Shown: positions 9,077 through 18,470, counted from the first letter of the stretch. The stretch: 35,202 nucleotides of DNA from Burkholderiales bacterium (GCA_017302505.1 JAFLDH010000015.1:1-35202); one strand, 5' to 3'. Translations and numbers: made by a program. The notes: generated from the letters alone by a model not told the origin.

Positions 9077-10642
9077 ATGGCTGCGGCCCCGGCCTCGACG
9101 CCGCAGCGCTTGCGCCGCCTGGCCGTTCGCGGCGTGGCGCTGCTGGTGGCGCTGCTGCTGGCGGTGGCCCTGGGCTTCACCATCTATGCGGTCGGGGCCT
9201 TGCCGGCGCTGCAGCCCTGGCACACCGAGCTGCTGCGCAGCGAATTCAAGGCCACCCAGCACGCCGACCTGGACTTTGCGGGCTATCAGGCGCTGGAAGA
9301 GCGGCTGTTTGCCGAGCTGCGCGAGAAGACCGAAGGCTGGGCGCGTGGCGGCCTGGGCAGCGAATGCCCCGTGGTCACCGACGCCCAGGCGCCCGTCAGC
9401 GAATGCGCCGCTCAGGCCGAGGAGAGTTTCCTTCACAGCCGCTTCAACCAGGCCGGGTGGTTGCATCGGCTGGTGGGCGGCGCGCCGTTCAACCGCTCGT
9501 TCCGCCTGACGCAAGCGCAGCCGGTGGCCCAGGCGCTGCTGGTCCATGGGCTGACCGATTCGCCGTATTCGATGCATGCGATGGCCCGGGCGCTGCATGC
9601 GCAGGGCGTGGACGTGACCGTGCTGCGCCTGCCCGGCCACGGCACGCTGCCGTCGATGATGAGCACCATGTCGGCCCGCGACTGGACTGCAGCCGTGCGC
9701 CTGGCCGCGCGCGACGTGGCGGCGCGTGCGCTGGGCGGCCAGCCCTTCATCGTGGGCGGCTACAGCTCGGGCGGCACGCTGGTGCTGCAGTACACGCTGG
9801 ATGCGCTGCAGGACGAACAGCTGCGCCGGCCCGACCGGGTGCTGCTGGTCTCGCCCGCGATCGAGCTGACGCGCGTCGCTGCGCTGGCCGAGGTGATCGA
9901 CATCTTCGCCGTGGTGCCGCTGCCGGTGCTGGACAAGGTGCGCTGGCAGGCGATCGCGCCGGAGTTCGATCCCTACAAGTTCAACTCCTTCCCGGTCAAT
10001 GCCTCGCGACAGATCAACCGCGCCACGCGGCAGTTGCAGCGCTCGCTGCAGGAGGCGCAGCGAGCCGGCCGGCTGGCGCAGCTTCCGCCGGTGGTCAGCT
10101 GGCAGTCGGTGGTCGATTCCACCGTGGGCTCCACCGGCCTCGTCGACCAGGTCTATGCCCGGCTGCAGGGGCCGCAGCATCGGTTGGTGATGTTCGACCT
10201 GAACCGCCTGCCCGAGTTGGGCGGCGTGGCGCGGCCGGCGGCGCGGGCGCTGATCGAGCGCATCGCCACGCGGCCGCGCGCTTACACCTTCGACGTGGTC
10301 AGCAACGGCGACGAGCGGCTGCCGCGCATCGCCGTGCGCCGCATGGCGCCTGATGGACGCAGCGAGCTGCTGCCGACCGCGCTGGACTGGCCGCCCGCGC
10401 TGGTGTCGCTGGGCCATGTGGCCTTGCCCTTCCCGGCCGACGATCCGGTCTACGGCTTCCAGCGCGGCAGCGGGCGCGATGGCATCCCCAGCATCGGCTC
10501 CTGGCTGCTGCGCGGCGAGAACGGCGCAATCACCATCTCGCTGGGCTCGCTGACGCGCCTGCGCAGCAACCCTTTCTGGCCATTGATCGCCGAGGACGCC
10601 GCCGCGCTGGTGGCGCAGGACGTGGCGGCGAAGCGCCGCTGA
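9077..10642 (+). CDS. Membrane-anchored alpha/beta hydrolase
   Basis: A 521-residue protein with an N-terminal transmembrane anchor (about 17-39) and a large presumably periplasmic hydrolase domain. LLVHGLTDSPYSM near 155-166 is the oxyanion-hole strand. GGYSSGG contains the nucleophile elbow with S230, and a late LGHVALPFPADDP segment (H447) could supply the catalytic His. The ATG at 9077 was chosen because the hydrophobic anchor begins right after it; further upstream the frame crosses the YHS gene. It follows that gene by 20 bases. The substrate is unknown: a lysophospholipase- or esterase-type activity is plausible. It ends exactly where the convergent metG stop begins. Confidence 0.8.
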   Translation: MAAAPASTPQRLRRLAVRGVALLVALLLAVALGFTIYAVGALPALQPWHTELLRSEFKATQHADLDFAGYQALEERLFAELREKTEGWARGGLGSECPVVTDAQAPVSECAAQAEESFLHSRFNQAGWLHRLVGGAPFNRSFRLTQAQPVAQALLVHGLTDSPYSMHAMARALHAQGVDVTVLRLPGHGTLPSMMSTMSARDWTAAVRLAARDVAARALGGQPFIVGGYSSGGTLVLQYTLDALQDEQLRRPDRVLLVSPAIELTRVAALAEVIDIFAVVPLPVLDKVRWQAIAPEFDPYKFNSFPVNASRQINRATRQLQRSLQEAQRAGRLAQLPPVVSWQSVVDSTVGSTGLVDQVYARLQGPQHRLVMFDLNRLPELGGVARPAARALIERIATRPRAYTFDVVSNGDERLPRIAVRRMAPDGRSELLPTALDWPPALVSLGHVALPFPADDPVYGFQRGSGRDGIPSIGSWLLRGENGAITISLGSLTRLRSNPFWPLIAEDAAALVAQDVAAKRR

Positions 10643-10645
10643 TCA
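10640..10645. other. Shared palindromic stop TGATCA between convergent genes
   Basis: The hexamer TGATCA supplies TGA for the alpha/beta hydrolase on the plus strand and TGA for metG on the minus strand, with no intervening base. No terminator hairpin with a T-run is visible around it. The same arrangement recurs at 31591-31596. Confidence 0.85.
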
Positions 10646-12685
10646 GCGCACGCGCAGCCCGGGCACCGCGCCGGGCCAGGGCTCCAGCACGTACAGCCCC
10701 GGGTGGGCTTGCTCATCGGCATGGCTGGCGGCCAGCACCATGCCTTCGCTGACGCCGAACTTCATCTTGCGCGGCGCCAGGTTGGCCACCAGCACGGTCA
10801 GCTTGCCGGCCAGCTGCTCGGGCGCGTAGGCACTGGCGATGCCGCTGAACACATTGCGTGTGCGACCCTCGCCGGCGTCCAGCGTCAGCCGCAGCAGCTT
10901 GGTGCTGCCCTCCACCCGCTCGGCGGCCACGATCTTGGCGATGCGCAGGTCCACCTTGGCGAAGTCGTCGATGCCGATCTCGGCAGCCAGCGCCTCGCCG
11001 CCCGGGGGCGGGGGCGCCGCGGCGGCCGGCGGCTCGAACAGCGCGTCCAGCAGCTTCGTGTCCACGCGCTGCATCAGGTGCTGGTAGGCGCCGATGCGGT
11101 GGCCGCCGATCGCGCGCGTCGCGTCGTGCCATTGCAGCGGCTCCACCTTCAGGAAAGCCTCCACCTGGGCCGCCAGCGCCGGCAGCACCGGCTTCAGGTA
11201 GACGGTCAGCACGCGGAAGGCCTCGATGCACACGCTGCACACGTCGTGCAGCACCGCTTCCTCGCCGGCCTTCTTGGCCAGCTCCCAGGGCTTGTGCTGG
11301 TCGACGTACTCGTTCACCCGGTCGGCCAGCGCCATGATCTCGCGCAGCGCCTTGCCGTACTCGCGGGTCTCGTACAGATCGGCCAAGGTATCGGCATGCG
11401 CCCGCAGGCCGTCCAGCAGCGTGCGGCCCTCCACGCCCAGGTCGGCGCTGAGCTGGCCGCCGAAGCGTTTGGCGATGAAGCCGGCGGCGCGGCTGGCGAT
11501 GTTGATGTACTTGCCCACCAGATCGGCATTGACGCGGGCGACGAAGTCCTCGGCGTTGAAGTCGATGTCCTCGACGCGCGCGTTCAGCTTGGCGGCGATG
11601 TAGTAGCGCAGCCACTCGGCATCCAGGCCCAGCTCCAGGTAGCGCAGCGGGCTGATGCCGGTGCCGCGGCTCTTGCTCATCTTTTCGCCGCTGACGGTGA
11701 TGAAGCCGTGCACGAACACATGGTCGGGCACCTTGCGGCCGCTGAACTTCAGCATCGCCGGCCAGAACAGCGTATGGAAGGTGACGATGTCCTTGCCGAT
11801 GAAATGCACCTGCTCCACCTGCGGGTCGGCCAGGTAGGCATCGAAGTCCCTGCCGAGACGATCGAACAGGTTCTTCAGCGACGCCAGGTAGCCGATCGGC
11901 GCGTCCAGCCACACGTAGAAGTACTTGCCTGGCGCATCGGGGATCTCGATGCCGAAGTAGGGCGCGTCGCGGCTGATGTCCCAGTCGTCCAGGCCGGGGC
12001 CTTCGTCGCCGTCGCCGGCGAACCATTCCTTGACCTTGTTGGCCACCTCGCTCTGCAGCTTGCCGTCCTGCGTCCAGCCACGCAGGAACTCCACGCAGCG
12101 CGGGTCCGACAGCTTGAAGAAAAAGTGCTCGCTGCTGCGCAGCTCGGGCGTGGCGCCGGTCAGCACCGAGTACGGGTTCTTCAGGTCGGTGGGTGCGTAG
12201 ACCGCGCCGCAGACCTCGCAGTTGTCGCCATACTGATCCTTGGCGCCGCACTTCGGGCATTCGCCCTTGATGTAGCGGTCGGCCAGGAACATGCCCTTCA
12301 CCGGGTCGAAGAACTGCTCGATGGTGCGCGTGCTGATCAGCTCGTTGCGGCGCAGCGCGCGGTAGATGTCCTTGGCCAGTGCGTGGTTCTCGGGCCCGTC
12401 GGTCGAGTGCCAGTTGTCGAAGCCGATGTGGAAGCCGTCGAGATAGGGCTTGCGGCCCGCCGCGATGCGGCCGACGAACTCCTGCGGGGTCAGCCCGGCC
12501 TTCTCGGCAGCGATCATGATCGGCGCGCCGTGCGCGTCGTCGGCGCAGACGAAGTGCACCTCGTGGCCGCGCATGCGCTGGAAGCGCACCCAGATGTCGG
12601 CCTGGATGTACTCCATCATGTGCCCGATGTGGAACGGCGCGTTCGCGTAGGGCAGGGCGGTGGTGACGAAGAGCTTGCGGGTCAT
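10643..12685 (-). CDS. metG: Methionyl-tRNA synthetase
   Basis: A 680-residue class I synthetase that charges tRNA-Met. The HIGH signature is at 19-22 ([10 protein letters not shown]). A zinc knuckle has C143, C146, C156 and C159, and KMSKS lies in [15 protein letters not shown]-terminal EMAP-like tRNA-binding domain spans about 575-680 ([35 protein letters not shown]), the long dimeric form. The ATG at 12685 was chosen because [15 protein letters not shown] is the family N-terminus; in-frame sequence upstream overlaps mobA. TAGAAT (12693-12698 on this strand) lies only 7 bases before the ATG. Confidence 0.98.
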   Translation of the reverse strand: MTRKLFVTTALPYANAPFHIGHMMEYIQADIWVRFQRMRGHEVHFVCADDAHGAPIMIAAEKAGLTPQEFVGRIAAGRKPYLDGFHIGFDNWHSTDGPENHALAKDIYRALRRNELISTRTIEQFFDPVKGMFLADRYIKGECPKCGAKDQYGDNCEVCGAVYAPTDLKNPYSVLTGATPELRSSEHFFFKLSDPRCVEFLRGWTQDGKLQSEVANKVKEWFAGDGDEGPGLDDWDISRDAPYFGIEIPDAPGKYFYVWLDAPIGYLASLKNLFDRLGRDFDAYLADPQVEQVHFIGKDIVTFHTLFWPAMLKFSGRKVPDHVFVHGFITVSGEKMSKSRGTGISPLRYLELGLDAEWLRYYIAAKLNARVEDIDFNAEDFVARVNADLVGKYINIASRAAGFIAKRFGGQLSADLGVEGRTLLDGLRAHADTLADLYETREYGKALREIMALADRVNEYVDQHKPWELAKKAGEEAVLHDVCSVCIEAFRVLTVYLKPVLPALAAQVEAFLKVEPLQWHDATRAIGGHRIGAYQHLMQRVDTKLLDALFEPPAAAAPPPPGGEALAAEIGIDDFAKVDLRIAKIVAAERVEGSTKLLRLTLDAGEGRTRNVFSGIASAYAPEQLAGKLTVLVANLAPRKMKFGVSEGMVLAASHADEQAHPGLYVLEPWPGAVPGLRVR

Positions 12686-12692
12686 GCCCGCG

Positions 12693-12698
12693 ATTCTA
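12693..12698 (-). promoter_or_regulatory. Possible -10 element immediately before metG
   Basis: TAGAAT on the minus strand ends 7 bases before the metG ATG, so transcription from it would begin at or next to the start codon and give a nearly leaderless mRNA. Cotranscription with mobA, which ends 22 bases upstream of the metG start, is the simpler alternative. Confidence 0.25.
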
Positions 12699-12707
12699 GG
12701 TGGCGCC

Positions 12708-13319
12708 CTATGGCTGGCGGCCAGGCTGCAGGGCCTGCAGTTCCTCAGGCGTGTTGGCGTTGGCGAAGGCCTCCACCTCGTCGAAGCGCAGCAGCGTGCA
12801 GCGCTGGCTGCCGGTCCAGCGGTCGATTTTGCGCTGGCCGGCATCCAGATACGCCTGCAGGCTGGGCAGCAGCTCGCGCCGCAGCAGGCTGAACACCGGC
12901 TGGTGGCGCAACTCGCCGTCTTCCCAGGTGGTGGCCATCGCGATGTCGGCTTCGGCCGCGGCGGCCGCGGCGGCCAGCCGAGCCACCAGGTCGGTGGGGA
13001 ACTGCGGGCTGTCGCAGGGCACCGTCACCAGCCACGGCGTCTGGCAATGCATCAGGCCGGTCAGCAGGCCGGCAAGCGGGCCGGCAAAGTCGGGCAGCAC
13101 GTCCGCATGCACCGGCACGCCCATCGCCGCATAGACCTCCAGGTTGCGGTTGGCGTTGATCATCAACGGACCCACCTGTGGCGCGAGGCGGCGCAGCGCA
13201 TTCAGTGCCAGCGGTTGTCCGGCATGGCGCTGCAGGCCCTTGTCGAGGCCGCCCATGCGGCTGCCGCGGCCGCCGGCCAGCACCAGGCCGGTGATCTGCG
13301 CCCGGGGCGGCGGGGTCAT
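12708..13319 (-). CDS. mobA: Molybdenum cofactor guanylyltransferase
   Basis: A 203-residue MobA that adds GMP to molybdopterin to make the guanine dinucleotide (bis-MGD) cofactor of DMSO-reductase-family enzymes. The nucleotide-binding signature [15 protein letters not shown] is at about 14-28, with [13 protein letters not shown] and [11 protein letters not shown] further on, all typical. A run of alanines interrupts a helix near 135-145. Its start overlaps the stop of the Mpo1-like gene in an ATGA (13316-13319), implying translational coupling. Its product is needed by the SoeA-type molybdoenzyme encoded at 18471. Confidence 0.93.
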   Translation of the reverse strand: MTPPPRAQITGLVLAGGRGSRMGGLDKGLQRHAGQPLALNALRRLAPQVGPLMINANRNLEVYAAMGVPVHADVLPDFAGPLAGLLTGLMHCQTPWLVTVPCDSPQFPTDLVARLAAAAAAAEADIAMATTWEDGELRHQPVFSLLRRELLPSLQAYLDAGQRKIDRWTGSQRCTLLRFDEVEAFANANTPEELQALQPGRQP

Positions 13320-13855
13320 CCCACCGGGTGTGCCAGGTCGCGCAGCACGGTCGGGCCGGCGCGGCGCTCCACCTCGTGCTGCAGCGGCCGGGCCAGGCCC
13401 AGCGTGAACAGCAGCTCGGCGGTGACGAACATCGGCCCGACCAGCAGGCCGACCAGGTCGTCGGCGAAGGCCGGCTTCTTGCCCTCGTAGTAGTGGCCCA
13501 CGAACTGGATCAGCCAGCCGACGGTGAAGAAGCCCAGGCCCCAGGTGAGCCAGTGCGCTACCGTGCCGGCCGAGGCCAGGTGCGCCAGTGCGAACAGCAG
13601 CGCATTGCCCAGGCTGACCGCCAGCCCCAGCAGCAGGTGACCGCGGCTCAGGTACCACAGCGTGGCCGCGCCCCAGGCCAGCCAGGCCAGGCTCAGGCCG
13701 CCGGGGGGCAGCTCGCCGCGGGCCAGCAGCACGCCCAGCCCGAAGACGATCATCGGCACGCCGATCATGTGGGTGGCGATGTTGCGCTGGTCGCGGTGGT
13801 AGCGCGCGTACCGCACCATCAGTTCGCTGGCGGGAAGGAACAGGCTGCGTCCCAT
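13316..13855 (-). CDS. Mpo1-like (DUF962) membrane protein
   Basis: A 179-residue protein of the Mpo1/DUF962 family. Yeast Mpo1 is a dioxygenase in the alpha-oxidation of 2-hydroxy fatty acids; bacterial members are mostly uncharacterised. Family marks are [19 protein letters not shown] with H20 and H29, and [13 protein letters not shown] with H122 and E125, which are likely metal ligands. About four membrane helices lie between them. The ATG at 13855 is chosen because GGAGA is well placed upstream. It is coupled to mobA by a four-base overlap, though no functional link to molybdenum is obvious. Confidence 0.82.
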   Translation of the reverse strand: MGRSLFLPASELMVRYARYHRDQRNIATHMIGVPMIVFGLGVLLARGELPPGGLSLAWLAWGAATLWYLSRGHLLLGLAVSLGNALLFALAHLASAGTVAHWLTWGLGFFTVGWLIQFVGHYYEGKKPAFADDLVGLLVGPMFVTAELLFTLGLARPLQHEVERRAGPTVLRDLAHPVG

Positions 13856-13891
13856 GAACGTCTCCGAAAGCGGGAGCTTCGTTGTGTGCCA

Positions 13892-13897
13892 AGCATA
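13892..13897 (-). promoter_or_regulatory. Candidate -10 element for the Mpo1-like gene
   Basis: TATGCT on the minus strand, inside GCTATGCTTGG, 36 bases before the ATG. It repeats the element seen upstream of mdh and of the PaaI thioesterase gene. No clear -35 is present. Confidence 0.4.
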
Positions 13898-13941
13898 GCC
13901 GCTGTACGGCGCCGCCGCATGGCGAGCAGCGGGCCGCGTGC

Positions 13942-13947
13942 CAGAAT
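13942..13947 (+). promoter_or_regulatory. Candidate extended -10 element for dcd
   Basis: TGCCAGAAT (hexamer CAGAAT preceded by TG and one base) lies 31 bases upstream of the dcd start. The same TGCCAGAAT occurs before the YpfJ-type peptidase gene at 26900-26905. There is no recognisable -35. Confidence 0.4.
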
Positions 13948-13966
13948 TCGCGCCAGGCCAGGCTGC

Positions 13967-13973
13967 AGGAGGG
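13967..13973 (+). promoter_or_regulatory. Strong ribosome site that decides the TTG start of dcd
   Basis: AGGAGGG sits 5 bases before TTG at 13979. No ATG or GTG in the frame fits the family N-terminus, so this site identifies the TTG as the real start. Confidence 0.8.
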
Positions 13974-13978
13974 CGCCG

Positions 13979-14545
<567 letters not shown>

Positions 14546-14554
14546 GCGGCCGGC

Positions 14555-15493
14555 TCACGCCGCCATGGGCGCCAGCAGCCCTTCGTCGTGCTGCTTCAGG
14601 TGGGCCGCGGCGCGCTCCAGCACGAAGTAGCGGAAGGCCTCGGCCGCCGGCGACAGCACCTTGCTCTGCAGGTGTACCAGGTGCCAGCCGCGGATCAGCG
14701 GCGTGCCCTCCACATGCAGCAGCTGCAGCAGCCCGCTGCGCAACTCCAGCCCCACGGTGTGCAGCGACAGGAAGCTCACGCCCATGCCGGCCATCACCGC
14801 CTGCTTGATGGTCTCGTTGCTGCCCATTTCCATCGTGATGCGCGGCTCGAAGCGGTGATCGGTGAAGAACTTCTCCATCGCCTGCCGCGTGCCCGAGCCC
14901 TGCTCGCGCACGATGAAGGGGTAGGGCGCCAGCGCCGCCACCGGCGGGTGGCCGATGCGCATCAGCTCGTGCCCGGGCGGGCAGACGAAGACCAGCGGGT
15001 GCGGTGCGAAGGCCTCCGCGCGCGCCGCCAGCTCGCGCGGCGGGCGGCCCATCACCGCCAGGTCGCAATCGCCGGATTCCAGCAGCGCCAGCAGCGCCTC
15101 GCGGTTGGCGGTGACCGACAGCCGCACGTCGATGCCCGGGTGGTCTTGCCTGAACAGCGCCAGCAGCCTTGGCACGAAATACTTGGCGGTGCTGACCATG
15201 CCCACCGTCAGCAGGCCGTGCTCCAGCTTCTTGAAGCGGTTCATCGCGTTCTCGGTGTCGCGCAGGGCACCGAGCATGCGCTTGGCATGCACTGTGAAGT
15301 ACTCGCCCGCGGTGGACAGCGACAGCGTGCGGCCCGAGCGGTCGAACAGCAGCAGCCCGACCTGCGATTCCACCTCCTTGATCTGCATCGACACGGCCGG
15401 CGGCGTCAGGTGCAGCGCCTCGGCTGCGCGTGTCACGCTGCCCTGGTGGGCCACTTCCAGAAACACCCGCAGCTGGCGGAAGGTGAGGTTCAT
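14555..15493 (-). CDS. LysR-family regulator, CbbR-like
   Basis: A 312-residue LysR-type regulator. A winged helix-turn-helix covers about 1-60 (LTFRQLRVFLEVAHQGSVTRAAEALHL, PAVSMQIKEVESQVG). A periplasmic-binding-protein-like effector domain fills about 90-300, with TVGMVSTAKYFVPRLLALF and VREQGSGTRQAMEKFF. These are close in style to CbbR, the regulator of Calvin-cycle genes. It is divergent from rpe and gph, both of which occur in cbb operons, but no RuBisCO or phosphoribulokinase gene is in the window. It could equally control sulfur or amino acid genes, so cbbR is not assigned. Confidence 0.85.
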   Translation of the reverse strand: MNLTFRQLRVFLEVAHQGSVTRAAEALHLTPPAVSMQIKEVESQVGLLLFDRSGRTLSLSTAGEYFTVHAKRMLGALRDTENAMNRFKKLEHGLLTVGMVSTAKYFVPRLLALFRQDHPGIDVRLSVTANREALLALLESGDCDLAVMGRPPRELAARAEAFAPHPLVFVCPPGHELMRIGHPPVAALAPYPFIVREQGSGTRQAMEKFFTDHRFEPRITMEMGSNETIKQAVMAGMGVSFLSLHTVGLELRSGLLQLLHVEGTPLIRGWHLVHLQSKVLSPAAEAFRYFVLERAAAHLKQHDEGLLAPMAA

Positions 15494-15495
15494 GA

Positions 15496-15527
15496 TTCAG
15501 GCAAAGCTGAACTGAATTGCAAATTCA
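15496..15527. promoter_or_regulatory. Two operator-like dyads between the LysR gene and rpe
   Basis: Dyad 1 is TTCAG (15496-15500), six bases, CTGAA (15507-15511). Dyad 2 is TGAATT (15513-15518), GCA, AATTCA (15522-15527), a perfect six-base inverted repeat. They sit side by side just upstream of the LysR start and within an AT-rich patch reaching 15546. LysR-type regulators commonly bind such paired sites between divergent genes; assignment to this regulator is inferred. Confidence 0.55.
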
Positions 15528-15599
15528 ACTGACTTTACTTTAATTTAGCCGGGGCTGATGATCCAACCCGGCGCTTCGCCACGACTTCGCTGACCGGCC

Positions 15600-16280
15600 A
15601 TGCCCGCACACCTGATCGCCCCGTCCATCCTGTCTGCCGACTTCGCCCGCCTGGGCGAGGAGGTGCGCGCCGTCATCGAGGCCGGCGCCGACTGGATCCA
15701 CTTCGACGTGATGGACAACCACTACGTGCCCAACCTGACCATCGGTCCGGCGGTGGCCGCGGCATTGAAGCCGCACTGCCAGCGGCCCGACGGCCGCGCA
15801 GTGCCGCTCGACGTGCACCTGATGGTCGAGCCGGTGGACGCGCTGGCACAGGCCTTCGCCGAGGCCGGCGCCGACATCATCAGCTTCCACCCCGAGGCCT
15901 CGCGCCATGTGGACCGCACGCTGCAGCTGATCCGCGCGGCCGGCTGCCGCAGCGGCCTGGTCTTCAACCCGGCCACACCGCTCGGCGCGCTGGAATGGGT
16001 GATCGACAAGGTCGACGTGGTGCTGCTGATGAGCGTGAACCCGGGCTTCGGCGGCCAGTCGTTCATCGACGGCACGCTGGCCAAGTGCGAACGCGCCCGC
16101 AAGCTGATCGAAGCCAGCGGCCGCGACATCCGCCTGCAAATCGATGGCGGCATCAAGATCGACAACATCCGGCGCGTGGCCGATGCCGGTGCCGACACCT
16201 TCGTGGCCGGCAGCGCGATCTTCGGCAAGCCGAACTATCGCGAGGTCATCGACGCGATGCGTCGCGAACTGGGAGCCTGA
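15600..16280 (+). CDS. rpe: Ribulose-phosphate 3-epimerase
   Basis: A 226-residue TIM-barrel epimerase interconverting ribulose 5-phosphate and xylulose 5-phosphate in the pentose phosphate and Calvin pathways. Metal-binding and catalytic residues are seen as H34 and D36 in [10 protein letters not shown]73 in DVHLMVEP and D182 in [17 protein letters not shown] forms the phosphate region. Length is normal. The ATG at 15600 lacks a clear ribosome site. gph follows after 4 bases, a common betaproteobacterial pair. Confidence 0.97.
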   Translation: MPAHLIAPSILSADFARLGEEVRAVIEAGADWIHFDVMDNHYVPNLTIGPAVAAALKPHCQRPDGRAVPLDVHLMVEPVDALAQAFAEAGADIISFHPEASRHVDRTLQLIRAAGCRSGLVFNPATPLGALEWVIDKVDVVLLMSVNPGFGGQSFIDGTLAKCERARKLIEASGRDIRLQIDGGIKIDNIRRVADAGADTFVAGSAIFGKPNYREVIDAMRRELGA

Positions 16281-16284
16281 GGCG

Positions 16285-16950
16285 ATGGCTCTGGCGCTGG
16301 TCAGCTTCGATCTGGACGGCACGCTGGTGGACACCGCCGGCGAGATTGCCGAGGCCGCCAACCGCGCGCTGCAGGAGCACGGCCTGCCGCGCCAGCCCGA
16401 TGCGCATCTGGCGCTGCTGATCGGCCATGGCGCGCATGCGCTGATGCGCAAGCTGCTGGCCCAGTTGCAGGCACGCATGGACGAGGCGCCGGTGCTGGCC
16501 AGCTTCGACCGGCACTATGCCGACACCACCGGCACCACCGGGCAGCCCTATCCCGGCGCGGTGGAGGCGCTGGATCTGCTGCGCAGCCGCGGCCTGCGCG
16601 TGGCCTGCGTCACCAACAAGGAGCTGCGGCACACCCAGCACCTGCTGCGGCACCACCGCCTGCAGGACCGCTTCGACCTGGTGATCGGTGGCGATTCGCT
16701 GCCGCAGAAGAAGCCCGATCCGGCCGTGCTGCGCCATGTGTCGGCCACGCTGGGCGTGCCGCTGCAGGCGATGGCCCATGTGGGCGATTCCGCCACCGAC
16801 GTGGAGGCCGCGCGCAATGCCGGCGTGCGGGCCTGGGTGGTGCCCTACGGCTACAACGCCGGCCGGCCGATTGCCGAGGCCGGGCCCGACGCGATCTTCC
16901 CGGACCTGCTGGCCGCGGCGCATGCCGCGCTGCAGGCCGACGCGCGCTGA
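16285..16950 (+). CDS. gph: Phosphoglycolate phosphatase (HAD family)
   Basis: A 221-residue HAD hydrolase. Motif I FDLDGTLVD carries nucleophile D9 and D11. ACVTNKE is motif II, K in PQKKPDP is motif III and GDSATDVEAARNAG is motif IV. The cap-domain pattern and the pairing with rpe point to 2-phosphoglycolate phosphatase, which removes a DNA-repair or photorespiratory by-product. The ATG at 16285 was chosen because VSFDLDGT follows directly; in-frame upstream sequence overlaps rpe. Many Burkholderiales place trpE after gph; here a sulfur-carrier gene follows instead. Confidence 0.93.
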   Translation: MALALVSFDLDGTLVDTAGEIAEAANRALQEHGLPRQPDAHLALLIGHGAHALMRKLLAQLQARMDEAPVLASFDRHYADTTGTTGQPYPGAVEALDLLRSRGLRVACVTNKELRHTQHLLRHHRLQDRFDLVIGGDSLPQKKPDPAVLRHVSATLGVPLQAMAHVGDSATDVEAARNAGVRAWVVPYGYNAGRPIAEAGPDAIFPDLLAAAHAALQADAR

Positions 16951-16990
16951 GCGGCCGGCCTCGCCGGACACTGCACAATCCTGCGCCGGG

Positions 16991-17007
16991 CGCGGCCCTG
17001 AGCCGCG
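16991..17007 (+). other. GC hairpin upstream of the TusA-like gene
   Basis: CGCGGC (16991-16996), loop CCTGA, GCCGCG (17002-17007), followed by TCTTGCC. It could act as a weak terminator after gph or a leader hairpin before the sulfur genes. There is no T-run. CACAAT at 16974-16979 is a possible -10 in front of it. Confidence 0.3.
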
Positions 17008-17028
17008 TCTTGCCACGGAGAACGAACC

Positions 17029-17256
17029 ATGAACTTCGACAAGGAAGTCGATGCCGCCGGGCTGGCCTGCCCGATGCCGATCGTGAAGACCAAGAAGGCG
17101 CTGGCCAGCATGGCCAGCGGGCAGGTGCTGCGCGTCGTGGCCACCGACCCCGGCTCGGTGGCCGACATGGCCGCCTTTGCCGAGCAGACCGGCAACCCGC
17201 TGCTGCATTCGGGCACCGAGGGCGAGCGCTTCGTCTACTTCCTGCGCCGCGCCTAG
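17029..17256 (+). CDS. TusA/SirA-family sulfur carrier (TsuB-like)
   Basis: A 75-residue two-layer alpha/beta protein that carries sulfur as a persulfide. The family motif CPxP is C14-P-M-P17 in GLACPMPIVKTKKAL; C14 would be the persulfide site. TDPGSVADMAAFAEQTGNPLL is the usual second half. It has a GGAG-type ribosome site and is followed after 7 bases by a YeeE/YedE transporter gene. That pairing is known for thiosulfate uptake (TsuA-TsuB) and for sulfur-oxidation gene sets. Here it heads the sulfite-oxidation block, so cytoplasmic sulfur delivery is the likely role. Confidence 0.9.
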   Translation: MNFDKEVDAAGLACPMPIVKTKKALASMASGQVLRVVATDPGSVADMAAFAEQTGNPLLHSGTEGERFVYFLRRA

Positions 17257-17263
17257 TCGGGCC

Positions 17264-18385
17264 ATGGAGACTTCGCCGGCGTCGATCAGCGCCCTGGTGG
17301 TGGCGGGCGGCTTCGCCATCGCCTTCGGCTTCGGGCTGGTGGCGGCGCGGGCCAACTTCTGCACCATGGGCGCGCTGTCCGACATCGTCAACATGGGCCA
17401 CTGGGGGCGCATGCGCACCTGGCTGCTGGCGCTGGCGGTGGCCATCGCCGGCACCGCGCTGCTGGCGGCCAGCGGGCAGGCCGACATCGCCAAGGCGGTG
17501 GCGCTGCGGCCCAGCCTGTCGTGGCTGTCGCTGCTGCTGGGCGGGCTGCTGTTCGGCGTGGGCATGACGCTGGCGGGCGGCTGCGCCAACCGCAACCTGG
17601 TGCGTGTGGGCGGCGGCAGCGTGCGCTCGCTGGTGGTGCTGACCTTCCTGGCAATTGCCTCGTACATGACGCTGAAGGGCCTGTTCGGCCAGTGGCGCGC
17701 GCGCTGGCTGGACCCGGTGCGCATCGACCTGGGCGAGCGCGGCTGGGCCGACCAGGGCCTGGACACGCTGGTGGCGCGCGCCACCGGCCTGCCCGACGGC
17801 ACCGCGCTGCTGCTGGTGGCCGGGCTGCTGGTGCTGGCGCTGCTGGTCTTCGTGTTCAAGGACGCACGCTTCCGCGCCAACGGCGCGCAGGTCTTTGCCG
17901 GCGTGGCCATGGGGGCGCTGATCGTCGCCGGCTGGTACGTCACCGGCCACCTGGGTTATGGCGAAAACCCCGACACGCTGGAGCATGTGTTCTTCGCCAC
18001 CAACTCGCGCACGCTGGAAAGCCTGAGCATGGTGGCGCCACTGGCCTACACGCTGGAACTGCTGATGCTGTGGACCGACGCCTCGTTGCGGCTGACCTTC
18101 GGCATCGCCACGGTGGTGGGCATCATCGCCGGCTCGCTGGCCCATGCGCTGGCCGCGCGCAGCTTCCGGTGGGAGGGCTTCGCCTCGGTGGCCGACCTGC
18201 GCAGCCAGCTCTTCGGCGCGGTGCTGATGGGCTTCGGCGGCGTCACCGCGCTGGGCTGCACCGTGGGCCAGGGCATGACCGGCCTGTCCACGCTGGCCAT
18301 CGGCTCCTTCCTGGCCGTGGCCGGCATCGTCACCGGCTCGGTGCTGACACTGAAGTGGTTGCTTTGGCGCGCCGAGTCGGAGTGA
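17264..18385 (+). CDS. YeeE/YedE family transporter (TsuA-like, probable thiosulfate uptake)
   Basis: A 373-residue integral membrane protein with around ten hydrophobic segments. Family members take up thiosulfate through a path lined by conserved cysteines. Three Cys-Gly motifs are visible: C33 in NFCTMGALSD, C107 in LAGGCANRNLVR and about C332 in ALGCTVGQGMTG, spaced as in the internally duplicated YeeE/YedE fold. The ATG at 17264 follows the TusA-like gene by 7 bases. The substrate is inferred from the family; other sulfur anions are possible. An 85-base gap separates it from soeA. Confidence 0.87.
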   Translation: METSPASISALVVAGGFAIAFGFGLVAARANFCTMGALSDIVNMGHWGRMRTWLLALAVAIAGTALLAASGQADIAKAVALRPSLSWLSLLLGGLLFGVGMTLAGGCANRNLVRVGGGSVRSLVVLTFLAIASYMTLKGLFGQWRARWLDPVRIDLGERGWADQGLDTLVARATGLPDGTALLLVAGLLVLALLVFVFKDARFRANGAQVFAGVAMGALIVAGWYVTGHLGYGENPDTLEHVFFATNSRTLESLSMVAPLAYTLELLMLWTDASLRLTFGIATVVGIIAGSLAHALAARSFRWEGFASVADLRSQLFGAVLMGFGGVTALGCTVGQGMTGLSTLAIGSFLAVAGIVTGSVLTLKWLLWRAESE

Positions 18386-18470
18386 GGCGATCCCTTAGGC
18401 CCCAAGCCGCCTGCAGCCAGTAAGCTAGGGTGGCCGTTGCCGACTGCGCAGCAGCAAGCACAAGAACAGC

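Noticed and set aside
10640..10660. Intrinsic terminator between the hydrolase and metG
   Set aside because: No stable stem followed by a T-run; only the short palindrome TGATCA is present.
10703..12892. 729-codon open frame on the plus strand opposite metG
   Set aside because: metG has all its signatures; the antisense translation lacks recognisable features.
14555..17256. A complete Calvin-cycle operon
   Set aside because: Only a CbbR-like regulator, rpe and gph are present; there is no RuBisCO or phosphoribulokinase gene in the window.
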